Shown: positions 1 to 5,538 of the stretch, piece after piece
Position numbering within the stretch: position 1 is the first letter of the stretch
Layout: each line of letters opens with the position of its first letter
From: Thermoleophilia bacterium
GTDB lineage: Bacteria > Actinomycetota > Thermoleophilia > Gaiellales > Gaiellaceae
Assembly (NCBI GenBank): GCA_014534295.1
Contig: JACVRU010000026.1
Span: 1 to 14,341, forward strand
Length of the DNA: 14,341 nucleotides
Direction of reading: 5' to 3'
The notes under the pieces: generated by a model
Databases searched by the model: none
Seen by the model: only the letters and a program-made list of their open reading frames with translations
Told to the model about the DNA's origin: nothing
Program-made: the position numbers and the translations under genes

Positions 1-32
1 CTATCCGGACAAGCGCTATACCGAGCCGGAGG

Positions 33-254
33 TCAGAGCAGGATCGGCAGGACGAGCCCGGCGGGGCATCCTCGCGCGACCAGGTCGACTGCGGCATCGA
101 GGCTGACGTCCACGCGGGCCGCGACGACGATGCACTCGGGCTCGTCGCAGCCCGCGTGCCGGAGCTCCTCGAGCCGGCACAGGATCGCATCCACGATCTC
201 GCCCTCCGAGAGGTCCTCCACGTCCAGCGCCGACGTCACCTGCTTGCATGCCAT
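33..254 (-). CDS. Small Cys-rich acidic hypothetical protein
   Basis: This encodes 73 residues that I do not recognise. It is acidic and rich in Val and Leu, with five cysteines (residues 3, 26, 36, 41 and 64), a high count for so small a protein in this genome type. No signal peptide or membrane segment is obvious. It lies 33 nt downstream of the AhpD-epimerase gene on the same strand and is probably co-transcribed with it. The ATG at 254 has a GGGAG directly against it, which is too close for an ideal ribosome binding site. The frame is open further upstream, so the true start is uncertain. Its coding-like composition, against the Arg/Ala-rich shadow frames around it, supports a real gene. 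A redox or metal role is possible from the cysteines and the neighbour, but this is inference. Confidence 0.6.
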   Translation of the reverse strand: MACKQVTSALDVEDLSEGEIVDAILCRLEELRHAGCDEPECIVVAARVDVSLDAAVDLVARGCPAGLVLPILL

Positions 255-287
255 CTCCCGTTGGAGTCGCCCGAGTGCGAGGGAGAT

Positions 288-1478
288 TCAGACGATTCGA
301 ACGAGCGGGGCTGTCTCGAAGGGCGAGCGCCACGGGATGCCGGCCCGCGCGTAGGCGGCCGGCGGAATCGAGAGATCCGCGACGTAGAGGGTGCCTGCGG
401 CGCCGCCCCGGAGCGCTCGCTTCGGAGCGGCCAGCGTCAGCGTCGCCTCGGCCTCGACGCGGGGCTCGTGCAGCAGCCCCGAGGGCAAATCGAGGGAGAG
501 GACGCGCCGGCCCCGCGACCATTCGATCAGCCGTGCGGCCCCGCCGCGAGGCGACCCCTCCTGCGAGTAGCCGAGCAGCGCGTCGAGCACCAGCTCCACG
601 TCGTCCGGCGGCCCGCCCGGCGCGATCTTCATCGCCTCGAGTATGTGGAGCTGGGCCGCCGTCACGGGCCGGAGCCGGTCGCGCGGGTGGCTCAGCACCA
701 CCGTCACCTCGGCGCCGGCGTTCGCGAGGTGGCGAGCGGCGACCAGCCCGCCGCCGCCGTTGCCGCCAGGCCCCGCGAGCACGGTGATGCTCCTTCCCGC
801 GACCCGGCCGCCGAGCAGCCGGCGCGCGAGCTCGGCGAGGTTGCGACCGGCGTTCTCCATCATCCGCTCGAGCGTCAGCCCGAACTCGTCGACCGCGATC
901 CGGTCGAGCTCCCGCATCTGCTCGATGTCGAGCCACGGAAGCTCGGCGGCCGGGACGGTGGCCGAGTAGCCCGCCTCCCCGCGCAGCTCCTCGGGCCACT
1001 CGTCCTCCAGCTCGACGCCGAGCCCGTCCGCAACCCGGTTGACGTAGTTGTAGTAGGCGACCACCTGGTTGGCGTCGACGATCGCCCGGTCGTCGAGCCC
1101 GGCCTCGCGGAGACGTTCGAGATCGGCTTCCACCATCGCCTCCGGGTGCCGGGTCAGCTTGCAGGCGTAGTCGAGCAGCGCCCGCAGTCTCGGGTCGTAG
1201 CCGGCGAATCGTCCGGAGGCGACCGCCTCCGCCAGCGCCGCGTCGCCTGACTCGCGGGCGAGCGCGGCGCCGTGCTGCACCACTCAGTAGTGGCAGTCGT
1301 TCGCCGCCGAGACCGCCACCGCGATCGCCTCCCGCTCCGTACGAGAGAGGGGCGACTCGCCGAACATGATCGTCCGGTAGAGGGCGAGGTGCGCCTCCAG
1401 CGCGGCCGGATTGAGCGAGTGAGAGGCGAGAATGTGCGCCATCGTCGCGCTCTCGGGCGTGGTGCGGACCCAGGTCAT
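288..1478 (-). CDS. AhpD/peroxidase-related domain fused to NAD(P)HX epimerase-like domain, candidate selenoprotein (TGA at codon 65)
   Basis: Read through TGA (1284-1286), this is 396 residues. Residues 20-165 match the carboxymuconolactone decarboxylase/AhpD fold of 'peroxidase-related' enzymes. E50, C62, position 65 and H69 have the spacing of Glu118, Cys130, Cys133 and His137 in mycobacterial AhpD, so the TGA replaces the second redox cysteine and gives C-H-Y-U. Residues about 183-385 resemble the YjeF N-terminal domain, which in other proteins epimerises damaged NAD(P)H hydrate: MENAGR at 207, a glycine loop GPGGNGGGG at 236-244 (the usual form is GxGNNGGDG), and DLPSGL at 330. The ATG at 1478 is chosen because family similarity begins just after it. 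Its Shine-Dalgarno is weak. Likely roles are peroxide or thiol redox plus nicotinamide repair. Without Sec insertion the product would be a 64-residue stub. A nonsense mutation or sequencing error is the alternative. Confidence 0.8.
1234..1271 (-). promoter_or_regulatory. Candidate bacterial SECIS stem-loop after TGA of the AhpD-like gene
   Basis: On the transcript a stem begins 13 nt after the TGA. GCGCCGCG (1270-1263) pairs perfectly with CGCGGCGC (1242-1235), and a G-U pair (1271/1234) extends it to nine pairs. Inside it CUC (1262-1260) pairs with GAG (1253-1251), leaving an apical loop that starts with G at 1259, about 25 nt after the TGA, and a bulge on the 3' side. This placement and a G at the start of the loop fit the general bacterial SECIS model. 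GC-rich coding DNA forms many hairpins, so this is suggestive only. Confidence 0.4.
1284..1286 (-). other. In-frame TGA, proposed selenocysteine codon (Sec65)
   Basis: The mRNA reads Asp-Cys-His-Tyr-TGA-Val-Val-Gln-His-Gly-Ala-Ala-Leu. Homologs of the peroxidase-related family, as I recall them, have Cys at this place (C-x-Y-C-x-x-H-H-G-A-A). The frame is uninterrupted on both sides with no shift. Conversion of a CxxC to CxxU at a redox site is the classic selenoprotein pattern. Confidence 0.75.
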
Positions 1479-1517
1479 GCCCTGATTCTCGCCGAAGCCG
1501 CGTTCACGACCGGTTCG

Positions 1518-1544
1518 ATGACGCGGAGTGCCGCGGCGATTCCC
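1518..1544 (-). promoter_or_regulatory. Possible ECF-type promoter for the AhpD-like gene
   Basis: In the 84-bp gap between the AhpD-like gene and the divergent sigma factor, the minus strand carries GGGAAT (1544-1539), a 15-bp spacer, and CGTCAT (1523-1518). This resembles the GGAA...CGTC pattern of many ECF sigma factors and would give a leader of roughly 30-40 nt before the ATG at 1478. The spacer is a little short and the sequence is GC-rich, so chance is quite possible. Confidence 0.2.
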
Positions 1545-1562
1545 GGCCCGTACGATCCTCAG

Positions 1563-2147
1563 ATGGACGACGCCGCTCTTCTCGCGAGCGCGCGCGACGG
1601 CAACGTCGACGCCTTCGCGGAGCTGGTCCGCCGCTACGAGCATCGAGTTCGAGCGGTGCTGTTCAGACTGCTCGACGACGACCGCGACGTCGAGGAGGCG
1701 ACCCAGGACGCCTTCGTCCAGGCGTGGCGCAACCTCGATCGGTTCCGCGGCGACGCGGCCGTGTTCACCTGGCTCTACCGCATCGCCGTCAACGAGGCGC
1801 TGGCGCGGTTACGTCGCAAGAAGCTCGCCACCACTGACCTGGACGAGCTCGCGGAGACCGCCCACGCCGCAGCCGATCCCGCCGAGGCACCCGAGCAGGC
1901 TGCCGAGGCCCGCGAGCTGCGGGCCTTCGTCGCCGGCTCGATCCGGAAGCTCCCGCCCGACTATCGCGCACCGCTCGTGCTCCGAGACGTAGTCGGCCTC
2001 TCCAACCAGGAAGTGGCGGACGTCCTCGAACTCTCGCTCGCGGCGGCGAAGAGCCGTATCCACCGGGCGCGGATGCAGATCCGCGTCGAGCTCGAGCGCT
2101 GGGAAGCCGAGGGTGGTCAGGAGGCGCCGCTGACCAACCGGCCGTAG
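1563..2147 (+). CDS. ECF-family RNA polymerase sigma factor
   Basis: This encodes 194 residues with the two-domain layout of group 4 (ECF, sigma-70 family) sigma factors. Region 2 spans about residues 15-85 (AFAELVRRYEHRVRAVLFRLL, then ATQDAFVQAW and the FTWLYRIAVNEALARLRRKK stretch for -10 recognition). A short acidic linker follows. Region 4 is at about 125-180 (KLPPDYRAPLVLRDVVGLSNQEVADVL, then AAAKSRIHRAR as the -35 helix-turn-helix). Length is typical. An in-frame ATG at 1518 is an alternative start that would add 15 residues. No good Shine-Dalgarno distinguishes the two. No anti-sigma factor follows: the next gene is convergent and its 3' end overlaps this one by 31 nt. It is divergent from the candidate selenoprotein, which makes that gene a plausible but unproven target. 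Confidence 0.93.
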   Translation: MDDAALLASARDGNVDAFAELVRRYEHRVRAVLFRLLDDDRDVEEATQDAFVQAWRNLDRFRGDAAVFTWLYRIAVNEALARLRRKKLATTDLDELAETAHAAADPAEAPEQAAEARELRAFVAGSIRKLPPDYRAPLVLRDVVGLSNQEVADVLELSLAAAKSRIHRARMQIRVELERWEAEGGQEAPLTNRP

Positions 2148-2770
2148 GAGCGGGTGCCGCGGCTCGGCAGCACGGCTCCCGCCGCGCGGCGCGGCGAGTG
2201 CGTCCACCGGACCGTCTTCCGTACCCAGCCGAAAGCGCCGGCGTGCAGTTGCGGCCGCTCGGCTGCGAAGACGACGAGCGCCGAGCCGCCGCCGGGAAGC
2301 TCGACGCCGAAGGCCCGCATCGTCGGCCCGAGCGGGGTCGTCGCCCGTGTCTGCCACACGAACGTCGCCTCGAGGCCGCGGACGTCGCCGAGCCTCGTCG
2401 TCTGGGTGTAGAGCAGGGTCAGTCCGCGGCCGTGCGGCGGCCGCAGCGTCCGGCCCGCCAGCCGGCCGAACTCCGAGCCCGTCACGGGCAGGGGTCGGTC
2501 CAGGTAACGAACCGAGATGAACGCCGGATGCCGCGAGCGGTTGTCCGACAAGAGCTGTGCCCACGTCTCCGAGTTCGTCCGCTTCCACCACCCCGGATAG
2601 CGGAACTCCAGCGTTCCGTCCGCGTATCGGCCGTCGAGCCAGACGGGGACGGTGGCCTCGGCGGTCGGCTCGGTCGTCGCCTGGCGGGCGTTCGCCGCCT
2701 CCCGGGGCTCCCGGTCGCCGGCGCAGCCCGCGGCCGCGAGCGCGACCAGCAGCGGGGCCAGGCGGGACAT
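2117..2770 (-). CDS. Predicted lipoprotein of unknown function
   Basis: This encodes 217 residues. It starts with a short hydrophobic signal and the lipobox AAGC (Cys16), so it is probably a lipid-anchored, extracytoplasmic protein. The mature part carries a segment about wild-type tryptophan-rich surface strands (LEFRYPGWWKRTNSETWAQL) and later a beta-rich region (GLEATFVWQTR, ALVVFAAERPQLHAG), reminiscent of PsbP/LpqN-like lipoproteins, but I cannot assign a family. The ATG at 2770 is preferred because it places the lipobox correctly. The frame is open upstream into the previous gene but reads as Arg/Ala-rich shadow there. The upstream DUF3179 gene stops two bases before this start, indicating translational coupling. 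Its 3' end overlaps the convergent sigma gene by 31 nt. Confidence 0.8.
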   Translation of the reverse strand: MSRLAPLLVALAAAGCAGDREPREAANARQATTEPTAEATVPVWLDGRYADGTLEFRYPGWWKRTNSETWAQLLSDNRSRHPAFISVRYLDRPLPVTGSEFGRLAGRTLRPPHGRGLTLLYTQTTRLGDVRGLEATFVWQTRATTPLGPTMRAFGVELPGGGSALVVFAAERPQLHAGAFGWVRKTVRWTHSPRRAAGAVLPSRGTRSYGRLVSGAS

Positions 2771-2772
2771 CG

Positions 2773-3846
2773 CTAGCGGACGATCCGCGCGTCCGGTCGA
2801 AAGGCGGCGACGGCGAACCAGAACGGCTGGTCGAAGGCCACGAGCTCGCCGTCGTGCAGCACCTCCGCCGAGCCGACGTCGCGCCCGCCCGCTACGGAGT
2901 CGTCGTCCAGCGACGAGGACACGCCCGCGCGCCACTGAACAGTCAGCTCCTCGCCGCCCACGTCGATCTCGACGACCTTCCGCTCGCGCAGCACCGAGAA
3001 GGGCACGACCACGGTCTCGCCGCCGCGCTCGACGAGGACGACCCGCTCCTTGGGCGGCAGCCGCTCGTCGTCCGAGTTCTGCACCGGGAAGAAGGGCGGA
3101 CTGTCGACGCTGTCGTACCCGGCGTAAGGGTTCCGACCGTACGCACGGGAGTGCCCGGTATCCCGGGAGAGCACCCGACCGTCAGGATGCTCGCGGACGA
3201 ACTGCTCCCACGCCACGATCCGCGAGGGCAGCTGCTCGAGCCTCTCGCCGGTGAGCTCGCCCACGAGCGCCTCGCCGCCGAACTGCTGCCACCACGACTC
3301 CGTCTGCCGGTCGTACATGACCAGGTCGGAGTTGCGCAGGTTGCCGGTGGTCCCGAAGTCGAGCGTCCGGCCGTCGAGCCGGCGGTCGAAGGCGATCGCC
3401 GTGTTGCAGAGCGGGCAGAAGGTGACGGCGACCGGGGCGCCGCCGACGACGTCGTTGACGATCTCGTGCCAGATCAGGATCTGGATCGGGTACGCGCGCG
3501 CGTCACCGCTCACCTCGAGCGCGATCACCGGCTCGCGCGGCTCGAGGAAGTCCACCTCGTCGGCGGAGACGAAGCTCGGCTCGTCGATCGCCGGGATACC
3601 GTCCTTCGGCGGGCCGCCGGACATGAACTCGTCGAAGTGGACGCTGTGCCTCGAGAAGTCGGTCTCCCAGCCGGCCGTGAGCGACCGGGAAGGCGGGCCG
3701 CCTTCGCCGAGGCCGGGCCCCGGATCGGGAAGCGTCGCGAGGTCCCGCTCGATCTCGCGGAGCTTCTCCGCGTCGGACTGCCCGCCGCCGCCGCAGCCGG
3801 CCGCGGCGAACGCAATGACAATGCCGATCGCGACAAGTCGCACCAT
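2773..3846 (-). CDS. DUF3179 domain lipoprotein
   Basis: This encodes 357 residues with signal MVRLVAIGIVIAFAAAGC, where Cys18 is the lipidation site, then a low-complexity linker. The remainder matches the DUF3179 family as I know it: 'PVIALEVSGDARAYPIQILIWHE' style strand region, V-T-F-C-P-L-C-N-T at 142-149 (Cys144 and Cys147), then FGTTGNLRNSDLVMYDR, WWQQF, and SRDTGHSRAYGRNPY. The function of DUF3179 is not established. The conserved CPLC pair could be a redox or metal site. The ATG at 3846 is chosen from the lipobox position; an in-frame start at 3912 would add 22 non-signal residues. It is the first gene of a two-gene unit with the lipoprotein at 2117-2770 and is divergent from the rhodanese gene across 76 bp. 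Confidence 0.9.
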   Translation of the reverse strand: MVRLVAIGIVIAFAAAGCGGGGQSDAEKLREIERDLATLPDPGPGLGEGGPPSRSLTAGWETDFSRHSVHFDEFMSGGPPKDGIPAIDEPSFVSADEVDFLEPREPVIALEVSGDARAYPIQILIWHEIVNDVVGGAPVAVTFCPLCNTAIAFDRRLDGRTLDFGTTGNLRNSDLVMYDRQTESWWQQFGGEALVGELTGERLEQLPSRIVAWEQFVREHPDGRVLSRDTGHSRAYGRNPYAGYDSVDSPPFFPVQNSDDERLPPKERVVLVERGGETVVVPFSVLRERKVVEIDVGGEELTVQWRAGVSSSLDDDSVAGGRDVGSAEVLHDGELVAFDQPFWFAVAAFRPDARIVR

Positions 3847-3857
3847 GGTCCAAGTCT

Positions 3858-3891
3858 GATGCGTCTCGGCGCCGCCTCGATGCGGCGCATC
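3858..3891. repeat. Overlapping inverted repeats in the DUF3179/rhodanese divergent region
   Basis: GCGCCGC (3869-3875) and GCGGCGC (3882-3888) form a perfect 7-bp inverted repeat around a 6-nt centre. A second one, GATGCG (3858-3863) with CGCATC (3886-3891), overlaps it with a different centre. They occupy the 76-bp space between two divergent genes, so an operator for either promoter is possible. A chance hairpin in GC-rich DNA is also possible. Confidence 0.35.
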
Positions 3892-3922
3892 GATTCCCGC
3901 TCCCCGGGGCATCCGAACGCAG

Positions 3923-4621
3923 ATGGACCTGATCGACCGCAGCGACGTGCAGCGCCTGCTCGACCTGGGCGCCCAGCTCGTCGACGTGCTACCCGCCGAC
4001 GAGTACGCCGAGGACCATCTTCCCGAGGCGATCAGCCTGCCGCTGAAGCAGCTCGACGCGGAGACAGCGCGCCGGCTCGACCGCGAGCGGCCGGTGATCG
4101 TCTATTGCCACGACTACCAATGAGACATGAGCCCACGGGCCGCGGCGCGGCTCGCGACCATCGGGTTCGAGCAGGTCTACGACTACACCGCCGGCAAGGC
4201 GGACTGGGCTGCAGCCGGCCTACCGCTGGAGGGCACCGGAGCCGCGATCCCGCGCGCGGGCGACTTCGCACGCCGCGACGTACCCACCTGCACGCTCCAC
4301 GACGACCTCCGCACCGTGCGTGATCGCGTACGGGACTCCGGCTGGGACCTCTGCATCGTGCTCGACTCGAACGGCGTCGTGATCGGCCGGCTCGGCCGGG
4401 CCGCGCTCGCGGCTGACGACCACCGCAGCGTCGAGGCCGCCATGTCGGCCGGGCCGGGGACGATCCGGCCCAACGTCCCGCTCGAGCGGATCGTCACGCG
4501 GCTCCGCGAGCGGAACCTCCACAGCGCCGTGGTCACCACCTCCGACGGCCGCCTTGTCGGGGTGCTGCGCCGCGACGACGCCGAATCCCGCGCGGGCGAC
4601 GATGCATCGAAGCAGACATGA
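3923..4621 (+). CDS. Rhodanese-like domain plus CBS-domain pair, candidate selenoprotein (TGA at codon 67)
   Basis: Read through TGA (4121-4123), this is 232 residues. Residues 1-97 are a rhodanese-like domain: LVDVLPADEYAEDHLPEAISLP, then VIVYC with Cys62 at the catalytic cysteine position, and GFEQVYDYTAGKADWAAAGLP closing the domain. The active-site loop reads C62-H-D-Y-Q-U67-D-M-S-P-R-A. Homologs with YC(x)4CDLSPRAA, as I recall them, have Cys at position 67. Residues about 105-225 form two CBS repeats, usually adenosyl-ligand sensors. Rhodaneses move sulfane sulfur (or selenium) between thiols. The ATG at 3923 starts just before the domain; no strong Shine-Dalgarno is visible. The stop overlaps the next start as ATGA. 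The alternative is a split or decayed gene, with an ATG at 4127 as false restart. Confidence 0.8.
4121..4123 (+). other. In-frame TGA, proposed selenocysteine codon (Sec67)
   Basis: The frame reads Tyr-Cys-His-Asp-Tyr-Gln-TGA-Asp-Met-Ser-Pro-Arg-Ala. Frame is the same before and after (3923 and 4127 share phase), and rhodanese sequence continues directly after the codon. In related actinobacterial rhodanese proteins this residue is, to my recollection, a conserved Cys, so TGC to TGA is a one-base Cys-to-Sec change inside the catalytic loop. Confidence 0.75.
4128..4154 (+). promoter_or_regulatory. Candidate bacterial SECIS stem-loop after TGA of the rhodanese gene
   Basis: Starting 4 nt after the TGA, UGAGCC (4128-4133) pairs with GGCUCG (4149-4154): five Watson-Crick pairs plus one G-U. 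After a small internal loop, CG (4136-4137) pairs with CG (4146-4147), leaving an 8-nt apical loop GGCCGCGG that begins with two G residues about 15 nt after the TGA. The loop position and leading G fit bacterial SECIS elements. Chance folding cannot be excluded in this base composition. Confidence 0.45.
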
Positions 4622-4944
4622 GCGATCGAGCCGAGATCGAGATCCTCTTCTTCGACGACTGCCCCAACTACCGGGACGCGATCGATCTCGTCCGCCTCCT
4701 GCTCGCGGAGTCGCACTTCGACGCGGATCTGAAACTGACATTGGTCGAGGAGCCGGAGCGGGCGAGGGAGCTGCGCTTCCTCGGCTCGCCGACGATCCGG
4801 GTCAACGGGCGCGACGTCGAGCCCGGCGCGGACGAGCGCGAGGACTACGTGTTGGCCTGCCGGGTCTACCAGACGGAGCACGGGCCGGGCGGAGTGCCCG
4901 ACCCGCGCTGGATCGTCTGGGGGCTCGAAGCAGTGGCGGCGTAG
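4618..4944 (+). CDS. Small thioredoxin-like protein ('DF family (seleno)protein' type)
   Basis: This encodes 108 residues with a thioredoxin/glutaredoxin-like start: a beta strand IEILFF, then D-D-C-P-N-Y (Cys15), a helix, and later LGSPTIRVNGRDVEPG, the cis-Pro-like strand typical of the fold. It has one N-terminal cysteine instead of CxxC, then Cys82-like 'LACRVYQ'. I recall a database family called 'DF family (seleno)protein', in which this D-[CU]-P-N position is Cys in some members and Sec in others. Here the codon is TGC, so this copy is the Cys form. It overlaps the rhodanese-CBS stop as ATGA and is surely translated with it. A thiol or selenol redox partner for the rhodanese is plausible but inferred. 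Confidence 0.8.
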   Translation: MSDRAEIEILFFDDCPNYRDAIDLVRLLLAESHFDADLKLTLVEEPERARELRFLGSPTIRVNGRDVEPGADEREDYVLACRVYQTEHGPGGVPDPRWIVWGLEAVAA

Positions 4945-4948
4945 CGTC

Positions 4949-5482
4949 TCAGGCCGCGCGGCGGAGGTGGCGCAGCTCGCTGTGCTCGAGCGGCCGGGCC
5001 GCGAGCCGCCGCGAAACGAGGTAGAAGAACACCCCCGCGGTCATGCCGAGGATCGCGTGGGCGAGCCACCAGACCCACTGCGGGCTGACCAGGTCGGTGG
5101 TGAACAGCGTCGACTCCGGGTCGTTCAGCGGCAGGATCCCGTAGCGCATGATCGCCCAGAGCCCGAGGCCGTAGGCGACGCCGGCCGTGACGAGCGTCGC
5201 CAGGCCGCGCAGCCGGAGCAGCGTCGCGACCGCCGCGAACATGACGCCGGCGATCATCGAGTTCGTCATGTGGCCGCCCATCCCGAGGATGATCGACCAG
5301 ATGTTGTCGCCGGGCGCGCCGAACCAGTCGAGCCCGGCGACCCAGGCCCAGATCGCCATCGGCGCATCCCAGAACGTGTGGGCGCTCGAGATCCAACCGT
5401 AGACCATCTCGGTCATCGCCATCATCATCCCGGCGAGCATCCCGCCGACCGCGCCGACGGCCATGACGCGTCGCGTGTTCAT
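4949..5482 (-). CDS. Methionine-rich four-helix membrane protein, unknown function
   Basis: This encodes 177 residues with about four membrane segments (roughly 6-28, 62-88, 93-118 and 136-157) and an Arg-rich cytoplasmic-type C-terminus. I do not recognise a named family. It has 15 methionines, six of them between residues 15 and 26 (GGMLAGMMMAMTEM), which is unusual. The start at 5482 is set by AAAGGA six bases upstream of the ATG; an earlier in-frame Met at 5506 is less likely. It is the last gene of a minus-strand set after the flavoprotein and DsrE genes, with a 56-bp gap. Its stop is 4 bp from the stop of the convergent thioredoxin-like gene, leaving no room for a conventional terminator between them. 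Confidence 0.8.
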   Translation of the reverse strand: MNTRRVMAVGAVGGMLAGMMMAMTEMVYGWISSAHTFWDAPMAIWAWVAGLDWFGAPGDNIWSIILGMGGHMTNSMIAGVMFAAVATLLRLRGLATLVTAGVAYGLGLWAIMRYGILPLNDPESTLFTTDLVSPQWVWWLAHAILGMTAGVFFYLVSRRLAARPLEHSELRHLRRAA

Positions 5483-5538
5483 CACGGTTCCTTTCGTCGC
5501 TTTCACCCTTGGATGCGACCTGGGACGCGAGCGTCGCG

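Noticed and set aside
16..1250. Long Arg/Ala/Pro-rich open frames on both strands over the AhpD-epimerase gene
   Set aside because: They are shadows produced by high GC. They lack family similarity and overlap a frame with clear domain motifs.
1284..1643. A separate 119-residue minus-strand protein ending at 1284, and a separate GTG-started protein from 1283
   Set aside because: The AhpD domain is split exactly at a conserved Cys, and neither half would be a functional domain. The first 55 codons of the longer frame overlap the sigma gene and show no similarity.
2557..4323. 588-residue plus-strand open frame
   Set aside because: It lies antisense to the DUF3179 and lipoprotein genes and crosses the rhodanese gene out of frame. 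Composition is Arg/Pro-rich shadow.
3923..4621. Two separate genes, a 66-residue rhodanese piece and a CBS protein starting at 4127
   Set aside because: Both pieces share the same frame with only TGA and one Asp codon between them, and the rhodanese fold continues past the TGA.
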